A stretch of 64,000 nucleotides of DNA from Rhodococcus oxybenzonivorans (GCF_003130705.1 NZ_CP021354.1:5084001-5148000), one strand, 5' to 3'; shown: positions 37,091 through 46,949, numbered from the stretch's first letter. The notes: generated by a model from the sequence alone, not told the origin. Numbers and translations are program-made.

Positions 37091-38584
37091 ATGACCTCTC
37101 TGTGGCTCGACCGAACCGAACCGTTCAGCCTTCCCGTCGACGCCGAGCAGTCCTGGAACGAGCGCGGAAGATACGACACAGTGGTGGTGGGCGGCGGCCT
37201 GACCGGCCTCGTCACAGGGTTGCTGCTCGCGCGTTCCGGCCAGCGGGTGGCCGTCGTGGAAGCCCGGACTCTCGGGGCTGTCACCACCGGAAACACCACG
37301 GGCAAGGTCAGTATCCTGCAAGGCACACGGCTTGCCGAGATCGCGCGCCGGCATGCCACGCACACACTCCGCTCGTACGTCGAAGGCAATCTCGAGGGCC
37401 AGCAGTGGTTGATCCGGTACTGCCACGAACGCGACATCCCGGTCGGCATCGCACCGGATTTCACCTACGCGCAGACGTCCTCGGGCGCCGAATCCGTTCA
37501 GGCACAGTACGCCGCGTGCCGCGCCGCCGGACTGTCCGCGCGACTCGTCAGCGACCTCGACATCCCGGTGCCGAATGCCGGGGCGGTCACTCTGGACGAT
37601 CAGGCGTACATCGATCCGATGCCCGTGTTGCAGGCACTCGCGCGAGACATCCTCTCGCACGGCGGGACCGTCTTCGAACGTCGGCGGGTGACCGGCGCAC
37701 GCTCGGTACCGAAGTCGCAGGTTCTCACCACCGACCACGGCGATATTCGAGCCGACCGGGTGGTTCTGGCAACGGGTATACCGATACTCGACCGTGGCGG
37801 GTTCTTCGCACGGCTGTCGCCGGAGCGGTCGTATGCCGCGGCATTCGACATCCCCGGCGGTGCACCCGACGCCATGTATCTGAGCGCCGATCAGCCCACC
37901 CGCTCGCTGCGCCCTGCTGCGGACGGAACGAAGCTGCTCGTCGGCGGTAACGGTCACGAAGTCGGGCGCACCGACTCGGCTCAGGGTGCCGTCGACGATC
38001 TGATCAGTTGGACGACCCAGTACTTCCCCGGCACCACCCTCACCCACCGCTGGTCGGCCCAGGACTACTCGTCACTCGACAAGCTGCCCTATGTCGGGCC
38101 GCTCGTACCAGGACAGGAGGGCATTCTCGTCGCGACCGGATTCGCCAAGTGGGGCATGACCAACGCCGTCTCCGCCGCTCTCGTACTGTCCGCACGCATC
38201 CTCGGCGGGCACATCCGCTGGGCCGACGCGTTCCACAGTTGGTCGCCCCACCAGGTGTTCGACGTGACGGCCGCCGCCAAACTGAACGGCTCCGTCGCCG
38301 TCCACCTCGCCTCGGGGTGGGGCGGTGCGCTCCTCGGTCGCCGCACTGCAGACGACCCCGCACCGTCCGCCCGCGTAATCCGGGAAGGACTGGTCCCCGT
38401 AGGTGAGCACACGAAGGACGGCCACACCGAGCGCGTCTGCGTGGTGTGCCCCCACCTGGGCGGGGTGCTGAAGTGGAACGACGCCGAAGAAACCTGGGAC
38501 TGCCCCCTCCACGGTTCCCGGTTCGCCTCCGACGGCAAGGTTCTGGAGGGGCCGTCGACCCACGACCTACGTCGCGTTACCTGA
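37091..38584 (+). CDS. FAD-dependent oxidoreductase with C-terminal Rieske domain
   Basis: 497 aa. Residues about 28-370 are a DAO-type FAD enzyme (VVVGGGLTGLVTGLLLARSG). The last 90 residues are a Rieske [2Fe-2S] domain with ligand pairs CPHLGG and CPLHGS. This architecture recurs in actinobacteria beside general stress genes. The electron donor and substrate are unknown. The gene follows a hairpin and is 22 bp upstream of the PfpI-like gene. Confidence 0.88.
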   Translation: MTSLWLDRTEPFSLPVDAEQSWNERGRYDTVVVGGGLTGLVTGLLLARSGQRVAVVEARTLGAVTTGNTTGKVSILQGTRLAEIARRHATHTLRSYVEGNLEGQQWLIRYCHERDIPVGIAPDFTYAQTSSGAESVQAQYAACRAAGLSARLVSDLDIPVPNAGAVTLDDQAYIDPMPVLQALARDILSHGGTVFERRRVTGARSVPKSQVLTTDHGDIRADRVVLATGIPILDRGGFFARLSPERSYAAAFDIPGGAPDAMYLSADQPTRSLRPAADGTKLLVGGNGHEVGRTDSAQGAVDDLISWTTQYFPGTTLTHRWSAQDYSSLDKLPYVGPLVPGQEGILVATGFAKWGMTNAVSAALVLSARILGGHIRWADAFHSWSPHQVFDVTAAAKLNGSVAVHLASGWGGALLGRRTADDPAPSARVIREGLVPVGEHTKDGHTERVCVVCPHLGGVLKWNDAEETWDCPLHGSRFASDGKVLEGPSTHDLRRVT

Positions 38585-38606
38585 AAATCGAACGAAGGGA
38601 GTAGCC

Positions 38607-39170
38607 ATGACATCGGCTGAAACACTGCGCGGCCGGAAAGTTGCCATCCTCGCCACCGACGGCGTCGAAGAAGTAGAGCTCGTCGAACCACGCAGGGCAG
38701 TCGAGGACGCCGGCGCGGAGGTGCGTCTGATTTCGTTGTCCCCCGGCCGTATTCAGGCCATGAAGTCGGACGTCAACGAGGCCGGAACCTATGAGGTCGA
38801 CGCCGTTGTCGGTGATGTGTCGGTGGAAGACTTCGACGCGTTGATCCTTCCCGGCGGCACCACCAACCCCGACCACCTGCGCCAGGACGAGTCGGCAGTC
38901 GGCTTCGTCCGCGACTTCGTGAACTCCGGCAGACCTGTCGGCGTCATCTGCCACGGACCCTGGACCCTGGTCGAAGCCGACGTGGTCCGCGGCCGCACAC
39001 TCACGTCCTATCCGAGCGTGCGCACGGATATTCGCAATGCGGGCGGCAACGTCGTCGACGAAGAGGTCGTGGTCGACAACGGATTGGTGTCGAGCCGCAA
39101 CCCCGACGACCTCCCCGCCTTCTGTTCGAAGATCGTCGAGGAGTTCGCCGAGGGTCGCCACGACCGGTGA
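38607..39170 (+). CDS. DJ-1/PfpI-family protein (general stress protein 18-like)
   Basis: 187 aa. Class I glutamine amidotransferase-like fold with the nucleophile elbow GVICHGPW (cysteine), conserved glutamate in DGVEEVEL and ALILPGGT. Family members act as glyoxalases, deglycases or chaperones of reactive-carbonyl stress. Presence beside an aldehyde-type dehydrogenase fits such a role. The stop abuts the convergent DUF4383 gene with no gap. Confidence 0.88.
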   Translation: MTSAETLRGRKVAILATDGVEEVELVEPRRAVEDAGAEVRLISLSPGRIQAMKSDVNEAGTYEVDAVVGDVSVEDFDALILPGGTTNPDHLRQDESAVGFVRDFVNSGRPVGVICHGPWTLVEADVVRGRTLTSYPSVRTDIRNAGGNVVDEEVVVDNGLVSSRNPDDLPAFCSKIVEEFAEGRHDR

Positions 39171-39647
39171 TCAGTCCATGGGCGAGTGCGGACGGGTCGC
39201 GTCGGTTGCCGGCGTGGCCCCCATCCGTGCCGTCAGCACACCCAGTCCGATCATCCCGACACCGAGCACGAAGTGCAGCCAGTTGTCGGCCGTGTTGACC
39301 GGCACAAAGTTGGCGGAACTTTCCTGATCGATGAGGAGCCCGTAGATCCACAGCACGAGATAGATCACGCCACCGCCGATGAGGAACAGGCGTGCGGTGT
39401 GTGCCGCCCGGGCCAGGACGATGCCGGCCACACCGAACAGCAGGTGCACGACGTTGTGCAGGATCGACACCTGGAAGATCCCCAGCAGCTTCGCTTCCGA
39501 GTGGTGGCCCGCACCGCTGAGGGCGTCGTAGTCGGTGGTGATTCCCGGAATGAACCCGAGTATCCCGACGAGCAAGAACACCGCACCCACGGCGAGGGCA
39601 GCGATCTGCACGGGCGAACGGGTGACAGACGCATCACGTGTACTCAT
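39171..39647 (-). CDS. DUF4383 four-helix membrane protein
   Basis: 158 aa. Four hydrophobic helices with the DUF4383 pattern: LAVGAVFLLVGILGFIPG, KLLGIFQVSILHNVVHLLFG, LFLIGGGVIYLVLWIYG and NWLHFVLGVGMIGLG. The HNxxH and NWLH histidines are conserved. Function unknown; frequent near actinobacterial stress clusters such as the one upstream. Confidence 0.85.
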   Translation of the reverse strand: MSTRDASVTRSPVQIAALAVGAVFLLVGILGFIPGITTDYDALSGAGHHSEAKLLGIFQVSILHNVVHLLFGVAGIVLARAAHTARLFLIGGGVIYLVLWIYGLLIDQESSANFVPVNTADNWLHFVLGVGMIGLGVLTARMGATPATDATRPHSPMD

Positions 39648-39734
39648 AGCACTCCTTTTCTAGGCGACATCTTTGAGGCGACATCGGATGCTCACCGTTT
39701 ACCCAGCGTGGAATGCCATCAACCGATTGGGCGT

Positions 39735-40922
39735 TCAGTCTGCGTCGGGCACGGTGACCACCACCCGCGTTCCCCTCCCGGGCGCCGAGGTCAGATCGAA
39801 CGAGCCGCCGAAACTTTCTACCCGGACGATGTGTGACGCCAGCCCGATGTGGCCCTGCGCCACCCGCTTCGGAACGACGGCGGGGTCGAATCCGGCCCCG
39901 TCGTCCTCGACAGTCATGACCAACCGCCCGCGCTCGCGGGTGAGCCGCAACTCGACGGTCGTGGCCTGAGCATGCCTGCCCACGTTCGCCAGGAGTTCAC
40001 TGGCCACCCGGTAGAGCAGTTCCTTCGCGGCCGGATGCCCTACCTCGTCGAGGGCCGTCCGCACCTCGAGGCCACCGCGGTGTGCATGTGTGTCGGCCAG
40101 TTCGCGCAACGCCGCGGTGAGTCCGAGCTGGGCGAGCACCTGGGGATGCAGCGTCGTCACCGTGGAGCGCAGTTGGCCTGCGGCCTCTCGTAATGCGGAC
40201 TCGGCAGCGGTGAGCCTGTCGTCCGGATGCCTCTCCAGGGCCTCCTCGACGTCGAGGCGGGCGGCGAGAACGTTCTGCAACGGGCCGTCGTGCACATTCT
40301 CGGCCAGCTGCCTGCGTTCACGTTGTTCGGCATCCATCGATTCGGCGACCAACTGTTTACGGACGTCGAGCAGTGAGATGACTGTGGCCGATCGCCGGAC
40401 GAGGACATAGGACAGCGCAGTGGTCGCGGCCGCGAGCCACAACAGGAAGCCGACATACAGGTACACCTCGTCCGGGAAGCCGACGGCATCGTCGCGCTTG
40501 GAGTACACGATCCAGACGGCCTGATATCCCACGGCCGTACAGAGTCCGACTATCGCCGTCAGACGGGGCCGGTACTGGAAGGCCACCGAGATCGGCAGCA
40601 GGAAGAACACCGGCAGCAACACCGACGTCGCACCACCCGAGGCGATACACAAGGCCAGCACTGCGGTGACGTCGACGGCGGTGGACGCCCACCCCGCCCA
40701 CGGGCCCACCTCCCGCATGAGCACGACGGCGAGCCAGATCACGGCGACGAGTGCGTAGACGATGAGCAGACCGGTGAAAACGTCCGGCTGCCAATGCGAT
40801 ACGTGGATCACCGGGCCCAGTAATGCCATGAGCCCGATGAGCGGCAACCGGAGCACGGCCGTGACCCGAACCGCTTCGGTGGTGTAGCGCCGGACTACGC
40901 GCCGCTGGAAGGGAGCCGGCAC
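39735..40922 (-). CDS. Sensor histidine kinase (NarL-type partner)
   Basis: 395 aa, GTG 40922. Five or six membrane helices in residues 20-180, then a HisKA_3-like dimerisation helix with phospho-acceptor His in LAENVHDGPLQNVL, and a HATPase domain with N box ELLANVGRHAQA and G1 box VEDDGAGFD. It is transcribed 1 bp after the response regulator stop. The signal is unknown. Confidence 0.9.
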   Translation of the reverse strand: MPAPFQRRVVRRYTTEAVRVTAVLRLPLIGLMALLGPVIHVSHWQPDVFTGLLIVYALVAVIWLAVVLMREVGPWAGWASTAVDVTAVLALCIASGGATSVLLPVFFLLPISVAFQYRPRLTAIVGLCTAVGYQAVWIVYSKRDDAVGFPDEVYLYVGFLLWLAAATTALSYVLVRRSATVISLLDVRKQLVAESMDAEQRERRQLAENVHDGPLQNVLAARLDVEEALERHPDDRLTAAESALREAAGQLRSTVTTLHPQVLAQLGLTAALRELADTHAHRGGLEVRTALDEVGHPAAKELLYRVASELLANVGRHAQATTVELRLTRERGRLVMTVEDDGAGFDPAVVPKRVAQGHIGLASHIVRVESFGGSFDLTSAPGRGTRVVVTVPDAD

Positions 40923-40923
40923 G

Positions 40924-41559
40924 TCACTCCAGCAGCCCGCGTCGCATCGCCTCGGCGACGGCGGCGGCCCGATCGCTCACACCCAGCTTGTCGTACAGGC
41001 GTTGCACGTGCGTCTTCACCGTCGACGGAGCGAGATACAGCTCGCGGGCGATCGTGGGGATGCTCTGCCCCCGGGCGATCAACACCAGCACCTCCCGCTC
41101 GCGGCCACTGAGTGTGGGCCCGGCCGGTTCACTGCGGCGACGAACTTCGCCTGCCAGTCCCACGGCCAGGGACGCCGGCAGCACGTCGCGGCCCTGCGCG
41201 CACTCGCGGACGGCCAGGACGATCTCGGCGCGGGTCGACTCCTTGGGCAGGAATCCCGCGGCCCCCTCCTGCAGCGCGTGATACACGATCGCCGACTCGT
41301 CATGGGCCGACAGCAGAAGCACTCGCGTGGTCAGTTCGGCATTGCGCACCGCCGCCGCCACCTGCGCACCGTCGAGTTCGGGCATGCGGTAATCGAGCAG
41401 CGCGACATCCGGCACCAGGGAACGGATGAGTGCGAGGGCCGCGGCACCGTCGTCGGCCTCCCCGACCACCTCGATGTCCTCGCTGGCGACGAGCGCCCGG
41501 ACCACTCCGTCCCGGAAGATCGGATGGTCGTCGCCCACCACGACACGCACGATGCTCAC
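40924..41559 (-). CDS. NarL/FixJ-type response regulator
   Basis: 211 aa. Receiver domain with acidic pocket GDDHPIF and phospho-acceptor Asp in VALLDYRMPE, a switch threonine/serine in LLLSAHDE, and the lysine PKEST. LuxR-type helix-turn-helix at the C-terminus (LSGREREVLVLIARGQS, TVKTHVQRLYDKLGVSDR). GTG 41559 chosen because the domain starts there; the frame extends upstream without family features. Operon with the kinase at 39735. Confidence 0.92.
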   Translation of the reverse strand: MSIVRVVVGDDHPIFRDGVVRALVASEDIEVVGEADDGAAALALIRSLVPDVALLDYRMPELDGAQVAAAVRNAELTTRVLLLSAHDESAIVYHALQEGAAGFLPKESTRAEIVLAVRECAQGRDVLPASLAVGLAGEVRRRSEPAGPTLSGREREVLVLIARGQSIPTIARELYLAPSTVKTHVQRLYDKLGVSDRAAAVAEAMRRGLLE

Positions 41560-41813
41560 GGCGCGGCTCGATGCGATGTGACTCCAGCGAAGCCCATTGC
41601 TCACTTTCTCACGAGACGAGGCCCGCGCGGAGCACTTCGCGGCGAAGGTGTCCCCCGATCGGTGGACCTCGAGTTCATCCCGCTCTCCGTCCTGTCGGTG
41701 GACAGACGTCGGCCCTGATCCGCGACATAGTTGATGCACACCGGAAACGGGACACGGACACTGAGTTCCACTCCCCCACAGACTCTTTCCTACCGAGCAC
41801 AGGAGAATCCACC

Positions 41814-42290
41814 ATGCGTACCCCCACCCGCCGCCGCGTAGCCCTGTTTTTCGCCCTGCCCGCCACGGTTCTGACCGTCGCCGGTCTCGCGGTGGCCGCA
41901 AGCGGTGTCGCCACCGCAGGAACGATGCCGACGTCGGGCCCCACGATCGCGATGACGATCAGCAACGACACCGACCTGCCGATGGTCCTCGCGGGTTCGT
42001 CGAACCCCTACGGGCAGTGGATTCAAGCGCCGTCGGACTACCTCGCCCCGCACAGCAGCCAGATCGTGAAGGCATTCTCCAACGACCCGAACGGCGTCGA
42101 GGTGGACGCCACCTACTCGCTACCCGGTGGTGCTCAGGCCGTGTTCCGCGCCGACAACTACAGCAACACCACCGACGTGGACGGCACTCGCGTGGACGCC
42201 GACTTCGGCCACACCTACGGCATCAGCAGCTGGATCGACTCCGGCTACCCGAACATGAACGTCGGCTACCACCTGTACGGACATCCCTGA
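41814..42290 (+). CDS. Secreted protein, possible beta-sandwich
   Basis: 158 aa, ATG 41814 with AGGAG upstream. Signal peptide RRRVALFFALPATVLTVAGLA with cleavage near ATAGT. The mature part (TIAMTISNDTDLPMVLAGSSN, YSLPGGAQAVFRADNYSN, and Tyr/Gly-rich ending) has alternating strand pattern and no cysteine. It resembles aegerolysin-like or crystallin-like secreted folds only in general pattern. Divergent from the two-component genes, which may control it. Confidence 0.65.
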   Translation: MRTPTRRRVALFFALPATVLTVAGLAVAASGVATAGTMPTSGPTIAMTISNDTDLPMVLAGSSNPYGQWIQAPSDYLAPHSSQIVKAFSNDPNGVEVDATYSLPGGAQAVFRADNYSNTTDVDGTRVDADFGHTYGISSWIDSGYPNMNVGYHLYGHP

Positions 42291-42349
42291 CGACCCGACC
42301 GACTACCGATCCTTATCGACCACCGAACTTTCGACGAAAGCCAGAGACC

Positions 42350-42496
42350 ATGATCATGCACGTCAAGGACACCCCCACCCCGACAGTCTCCCGAACGATG
42401 TGGACCACCGAGGAGATCAAGGCACGTCTCGAGGAGATGGACATTCCGCGCACACGCACTCGCCGCGGGTCCCGCTGGGGCAACCGCGACCGATAA
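42350..42496 (+). CDS. Small basic protein, 48 aa
   Basis: Runs from ATG 42350 (or ATG 42356) to TAA 42496. The sequence MWTTEEIKARLEEMDIPRTR is a probable amphipathic helix, followed by an Arg-rich end. It is 59 bp downstream of the secreted-protein gene and could share its transcript. The helix and compact codon use support a real gene, but no family is recognised. Confidence 0.5.
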   Translation: MIMHVKDTPTPTVSRTMWTTEEIKARLEEMDIPRTRTRRGSRWGNRDR

Positions 42497-42507
42497 CCAC
42501 CGCTGGG

Positions 42508-42563
42508 TCAGCGTTTGTGTCACCGCTAAGCCAGCGCTTGTGTTACTCGATCAGCGTTTGTGT
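42508..42563. repeat. Three near-identical 13-bp repeats at the hspR 3' end
   Basis: TCAGCGTTTGTGT occurs at 42508-42520 and 42551-42563, and a two-mismatch copy at 42531-42543. The last copy contains the hspR stop codon. Spacing is 23 and 20 bp. The first two lie in the noncoding gap, suggesting slippage duplication of the gene end or a binding site. Confidence 0.7.
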
Positions 42564-42958
42564 CTGGGCTTCCAGACGACGAGTGCGTTGCTGCGGGGGA
42601 TGGGAACGAGGTCACGCCGGTAGCCGGCGTGTACCTGAGCGAGTTCCTCGGCCAGCTCCCGCACCCGGTGTTGTAGCGCTTCCACCTGATTGGTGAGTTC
42701 GATGATGCGCTTGATACCGGCGAGGTTGACACCCTCGTCCTGGGAGAGGCGCTGGACCTCGCGGAGCAGTGCGACGTCGCGCGGGGAGTAGCGTCGGCCG
42801 CCACCCTGGGTGCGGTGCGGGGTGACGAGGCCCAGACGGTCGTAGTTACGCAACGTCTGGGCGTGCATCCCCGCAAGCTCCGCCGCCACAGAGATCACGA
42901 AGATCTGGGCATCGGGGTCAACGGACGCGTCGTGTGGTTCCTGAGTTGTATCGGTCAT
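42551..42958 (-). CDS. hspR: HspR, MerR-family heat-shock repressor
   Basis: 135 aa. MerR-type helix-turn-helix (VISVAAELAGMHAQTLRNYDRLGLVTPHRTQGGGRRYSPRDVALLREVQ is cut here to QTLRNYDRLGLV as key segment), then a coiled-coil (LTNQVEALQHRVRELAEEL) and a short basic tail. HspR with DnaK as corepressor binds HAIR sites; candidate sites are present upstream of dnaK and of clpB in this window. The ATG overlaps the dnaJ stop by one base (TGATG). Confidence 0.95.
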   Translation of the reverse strand: MTDTTQEPHDASVDPDAQIFVISVAAELAGMHAQTLRNYDRLGLVTPHRTQGGGRRYSPRDVALLREVQRLSQDEGVNLAGIKRIIELTNQVEALQHRVRELAEELAQVHAGYRRDLVPIPRSNALVVWKPRHKR

Positions 42959-44130
42959 CACGCACCTGCCCACCCGGCCCTGGGGTCGAACCCACTGGCC
43001 TTTTCGGCTTCCAGATAGGTTTTCAATGCGTCGACTGCGGGGTCGTCCAGTTTCTGCGGTACCGCAATCTTGACGGTGACCAGCAAGTCACCTGCCCCGC
43101 CGCCACGCTTGGGAACGCCTCTGCCGCGGACGCGGAGGATGCGTCCGTCCGCTGTTCCCGCCGGAATCTTCACGCCGACACGCCCCTCCAAGGTGGGGAC
43201 GGAGACGGTCGTACCGAGCACGAGTTCACCGTAGCTGACCGGCACCACGACGGTGAGGTCGTCGCCGTTGCGGCCGAACACCTTGTCGGGTCGCACCCGC
43301 ACGGTGACGAACAGATCACCCGACGGCGCACCGCGCAGGCCCGCCTCCCCTTGCCCGGCCAGCCGGATCTTCTGGCCGTCACTGACACCGGCCGGAACGC
43401 GGACCGTGATGGTGCGGGTGCGGTTGGTCACCCCGTTGCCGTGGCACACCTCGCACGGAGAATCGATGATGGAGCCGGTACCGCGGCAGTCGTCACACGG
43501 TTCGCTGAAACCGAAGGCGCCCTGGTTGCGGCTGACGATCCCGGTTCCGTTGCAGCGGGGGCATACCCGCGGGCTGGTTCCCGGCTTGGCTCCGCTGCCG
43601 TGGCACGTGGTGCACGGCGATGGGCTGGTGAGGCGCAGCGGAACCGTGACACCGAGAGTGGCCTCACGGAATTCGAGCGTCGTCTCGGTCTCCACGTCGC
43701 TTCCACGACGCGGACGACTGGACGTGCGGGTGGCGCCGCCGCCGGCACCGCGGTTGAACAGTCCTCCGAAGAGGTCACCGAGTCCGTCGGCCGCGGCGCC
43801 GCCACCGCCGAACAGGTCGTTGATGTCGAAACCGCCCTGGCTGAAGCCACCACCGGCTCCGGGGCTGAATCCACCCCGGCCGAAACCGCCGCTGGCGAAC
43901 AGGCGCCGGGCTTCGTCGTACTCCTTGCGTTTTGCGGGATCCGACAGCACGGCGTGCGCCTCACTGACGGACTTGAACCGCTCCTCCGCCTTGGTGTCGC
44001 CGGGGTTCGCATCCGGGTGGAGGTCGCGGGCGAGCTTGCGATACGCCTTCTTGATCTCGTCCGCGGACGCGTCGGACGAGACGCCCAGCTCCTTGTAGAA
44101 GTCCTTCTCGATCCACTCCCGTTGGCTCAC
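42958..44130 (-). CDS. dnaJ: DnaJ co-chaperone
   Basis: 390 aa, GTG 44130 with GGAGA upstream. J domain with HPD (LHPDANPGD), Gly/Phe-rich linker, four CxxCxGxG zinc motifs ([32 protein letters not shown]) and the C-terminal substrate-binding domains. It stimulates DnaK ATPase. The last gene but one in the dnaK operon. Confidence 0.95.
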   Translation of the reverse strand: MSQREWIEKDFYKELGVSSDASADEIKKAYRKLARDLHPDANPGDTKAEERFKSVSEAHAVLSDPAKRKEYDEARRLFASGGFGRGGFSPGAGGGFSQGGFDINDLFGGGGAAADGLGDLFGGLFNRGAGGGATRTSSRPRRGSDVETETTLEFREATLGVTVPLRLTSPSPCTTCHGSGAKPGTSPRVCPRCNGTGIVSRNQGAFGFSEPCDDCRGTGSIIDSPCEVCHGNGVTNRTRTITVRVPAGVSDGQKIRLAGQGEAGLRGAPSGDLFVTVRVRPDKVFGRNGDDLTVVVPVSYGELVLGTTVSVPTLEGRVGVKIPAGTADGRILRVRGRGVPKRGGGAGDLLVTVKIAVPQKLDDPAVDALKTYLEAEKASGFDPRAGWAGA

Positions 44131-44152
44131 TGGGCGTCTCCTCCTCTCGCTC

Positions 44153-44803
44153 TTATTCTTGTTCCGACTCGGCGGGCTGTGCAGCCTCGTCGGAGGTATT
44201 CTCTCCGCCTTCGACGCGATCGATCACAGCTACCATCGCATGCCGCAGGACGCGGTCACCGAATTTGTAGCCCTTTCGCATCACGGTGCCCAGCACGGGA
44301 TCGTGACCGTCTCCCTCGTGCTGCACTGCCTCGTGCAGCGACGGGTCGAACGGATCGCCCTCCGCGCCGAACTCGCTCAGACCCAGAGAGGTGAGCGCGC
44401 CGGTGAGCTTGTCTGCCACAGCCTTGAGCGGCCCCGAGTCGAGGTCGCCGTGGCTGCGTGCCCGATCGAGATCGTCGAGCACACCGATGAGTTCACCGAC
44501 CACCGACGCCTTGGCCGACTCGATGTCGACCTGCTTGTCACGCTGGACGCGGCGACGGTAGTTCGCGTACTCGGCCTGCAGTCGCTGCAGGTCGGCGGTG
44601 CGCTCGGCCAGCTCGTCCCTCTCGGGCGCAGCAGCCTGCTCCTGCACTTCCCCTTCGTCCACCGAGCCGGGCTGCGGAGCGGCGGCGGCGCCCGCGAGGG
44701 ACTCCGTCACCGGTTCCGCTTCCCGCACCTGACCGGTCTCGGGGTCGATCTTCCGCTTGTCCACGAAAGTGACCGGTTCCTGCTCGGTGTTGTCGGACGT
44801 CAC
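44153..44803 (-). CDS. grpE: GrpE nucleotide-exchange factor
   Basis: 216 aa from GTG 44803, which overlaps the dnaK stop (GTGA). A long coiled-coil ([22 protein letters not shown]) and the beta-wing ([33 protein letters not shown]) are typical. The acidic N-terminal 70 residues are disordered. Exchanges ADP for ATP on DnaK. Confidence 0.95.
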   Translation of the reverse strand: MTSDNTEQEPVTFVDKRKIDPETGQVREAEPVTESLAGAAAAPQPGSVDEGEVQEQAAAPERDELAERTADLQRLQAEYANYRRRVQRDKQVDIESAKASVVGELIGVLDDLDRARSHGDLDSGPLKAVADKLTGALTSLGLSEFGAEGDPFDPSLHEAVQHEGDGHDPVLGTVMRKGYKFGDRVLRHAMVAVIDRVEGGENTSDEAAQPAESEQE

Positions 44804-46644
44804 TTCTTCTCCGCGTCGGAAGGCTCGTCCACGACCTCGGCGTCGACCACGTCATCGGAGCCGTTGCTGCCGGCGCCGTCGGTGTTCGCCGCCTCTTCAG
44901 CAGCGCTCGCCTCGTAGATCGCCTGGCCCAGGGCCTGCGACTCCGTGGCCAGCTTCTCCACCGCGGACTTGACCGCTGCGATGTCCGTGCCGGCCAGGGC
45001 GTCGTTGGCTTCCTTGATGGCAGCCTCGACCTTCTCCTTGACGTCTCCGGACACCTTGTCCTCGTTGTCCTTGATGAACTTCTCGGTCTGGTGCACCAGC
45101 GACTCGGCTTGGTTGCGAACCTCGGCCTCCTCGCGACGCGCCTTGTCCTCCTCGGCGTGCGCTTCCGCGTCCTTGATCATGCGGTCGATCTCTTCCTTGG
45201 ACAGACCGGAGCCGTCCTGGATCTTGATCGTGTTTTCCTTGCCGGTGCCCTTGTCCTTCGCGGTCACGTGCACGATGCCGTTGGCATCGATGTCGAAGGT
45301 GACCTCGATCTGCGGCACGCCCCGCGGAGCGGGCGGCAGTTCGGTGAGCTCGAAGGAACCGAGGAGCTTGTTGTGCGAGGCGATCTCGCGCTCACCCTGG
45401 AACACCTGGATCTGCACCGACGGCTGGTTGTCGTCGGCCGTGGTGAAGGTCTCGGACCGCTTGGTCGGGATGGTGGTGTTGCGCTCGATGAGCTTGGTCA
45501 TCACCCCACCCTTGGTCTCGATACCGAGCGAGAGCGGCGTGACGTCGAGGAGCAGCACGTCCTTGACCTCGCCCTTGAGGACACCGGCCTGCAGGGCAGC
45601 GCCCACGGCGACGACCTCGTCCGGGTTCACGCCCTTGTTGGGCTCACGGCCGCCGGTGAGCTCACGGACCAGGTCGGAGACGGCGGGCATGCGGGTGGAA
45701 CCACCGACGAGCACGACGTGGTCGATGTCCTTGACCGCGATACCGCTGTCCTTGATGACTGCCTGGAACGGGGCACGGGTGCGGTCGAGCAGATCGGAGG
45801 TGATCTTCTGGAATTCGCTGCGCGAGAGCTGCTCGTCGAGGAACAGCGGGTTCTTGTCCGCGTCGACGGTGATGTAGGGCAGGTTGATCGAGGTGCTCTG
45901 CGAGGAGCTCAGCTCGATCTTCGCCTTCTCCGCCGCCTCACGCAGGCGCTGCAGCGCCATCTTGTCCTTGGTCAGGTCGATGCCGTTCTGACTCTTGAAC
46001 TTCTCCACGAGCCAGTCGACGATGCGCTGGTCCCAGTCGTCACCACCGAGGTGGTTGTCACCGGAGGTGGCGCGGACCTCGACGACGCCGTCACCGATCT
46101 CGAGCAGTGAGACGTCGAAGGTGCCGCCACCGAGGTCGAACACCAGGATGGTCTGTTCCTTGTCGCCCTTGTCCAGGCCGTAGGCGAGTGCCGCGGCGGT
46201 GGGCTCGTTGACGATGCGCAGCACATTCAGGCCGGCGATCTGGCCGGCTTCCTTCGTCGCCTGACGCTGGGCGTCCTCGAAGTAGGCGGGGACGGTGATC
46301 ACGGCGTCCGTGATGTCTTCACCCAGGTATGCCTCGGCGTCACGCTTGAGCTTCATGAGCGTGCGCGCGCTGATTTCCTGAGGGGTGTACTTCTTGCCGT
46401 CGATTTCCACGTTCCAGTCGGTGCCGATGTGGCGCTTGACGGAGCGGATGGTGCGGTCGACGTTGGTGACCGCCTGGTTCTTGGCGGGCTGGCCGACCAG
46501 CACCTCGCCGTTCTTGGCGAAGGCGACGATCGACGGGGTGGTGCGAGAGCCTTCGGCGTTGGCGACCACTACGGGCTCGCCGCCTTCCAGCACAGACACG
46601 ACCGAGTTCGTTGTACCGAGGTCGATACCGACCGCACGAGCCAT
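44800..46644 (-). CDS. dnaK: DnaK (Hsp70) chaperone
   Basis: 614 aa from ATG 46644 with GTGAGGA upstream. Nucleotide-binding domain motifs [25 protein letters not shown] and [13 protein letters not shown], the linker [16 protein letters not shown] and a substrate-binding domain; the C-terminal lid ends in an acidic tail. It folds client proteins with DnaJ and GrpE and acts as HspR corepressor. Two HAIR-like sites precede the gene. Confidence 0.97.
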   Translation of the reverse strand: MARAVGIDLGTTNSVVSVLEGGEPVVVANAEGSRTTPSIVAFAKNGEVLVGQPAKNQAVTNVDRTIRSVKRHIGTDWNVEIDGKKYTPQEISARTLMKLKRDAEAYLGEDITDAVITVPAYFEDAQRQATKEAGQIAGLNVLRIVNEPTAAALAYGLDKGDKEQTILVFDLGGGTFDVSLLEIGDGVVEVRATSGDNHLGGDDWDQRIVDWLVEKFKSQNGIDLTKDKMALQRLREAAEKAKIELSSSQSTSINLPYITVDADKNPLFLDEQLSRSEFQKITSDLLDRTRAPFQAVIKDSGIAVKDIDHVVLVGGSTRMPAVSDLVRELTGGREPNKGVNPDEVVAVGAALQAGVLKGEVKDVLLLDVTPLSLGIETKGGVMTKLIERNTTIPTKRSETFTTADDNQPSVQIQVFQGEREIASHNKLLGSFELTELPPAPRGVPQIEVTFDIDANGIVHVTAKDKGTGKENTIKIQDGSGLSKEEIDRMIKDAEAHAEEDKARREEAEVRNQAESLVHQTEKFIKDNEDKVSGDVKEKVEAAIKEANDALAGTDIAAVKSAVEKLATESQALGQAIYEASAAEEAANTDGAGSNGSDDVVDAEVVDEPSDAEKK

Positions 46645-46715
46645 AGTGTTCCTCACTTTCGTTTTGCAGTTCCGGAGGCAGAGTTTTTTCGTACCGAACT
46701 GCGATGTTGGCGCTT

Positions 46716-46736
46716 GGTGAGCGCCCTCGGCTCAAG
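46716..46736. promoter_or_regulatory. Degenerate HAIR site upstream of dnaK
   Basis: GGTGAGC, 7 bp, GCTCAAG: one arm matches the HAIR consensus well, the other has two mismatches. It lies 72 bp upstream of the dnaK start. Confidence 0.5.
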
Positions 46737-46770
46737 TTTGCACCCGAACCGCGTCGGGAGTCAATTCGAA

Positions 46771-46791
46771 CTTGAGCCTGGGGCACTCAAG
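46771..46791. promoter_or_regulatory. HAIR site upstream of dnaK
   Basis: CTTGAGC, 7 bp, ACTCAAG: a nearly exact match to the HspR operator CTTGAGT-N7-ACTCAAG, 127 bp upstream of dnaK. Confidence 0.9.
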
Positions 46792-46902
46792 ATTGTCAGA
46801 AGGCTCAACGGGCCGTACTCCGGATTTGTTCCCAGTCGCTGCGGACATCTTCCCGGCCGTCGACAGCACCCTGTCCCACCCCGCGGCCAGGTCGTCGAGA
46901 CG

Positions 46903-46949
46903 GTGAATGTACCTTTCGGCGCATCTGAGGCGTCGAAAGGTACATTCAC
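46903..46949. repeat. Long palindrome between divergent genes
   Basis: 16-bp perfect arms (GTGAATGTACCTTTCG) with a 15-nt loop. It lies in the divergent region of dnaK and the membrane protein at 47105, where no transcript is expected to end. It resembles the terminator palindromes elsewhere in size and in starting with GTG. Confidence 0.75.
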
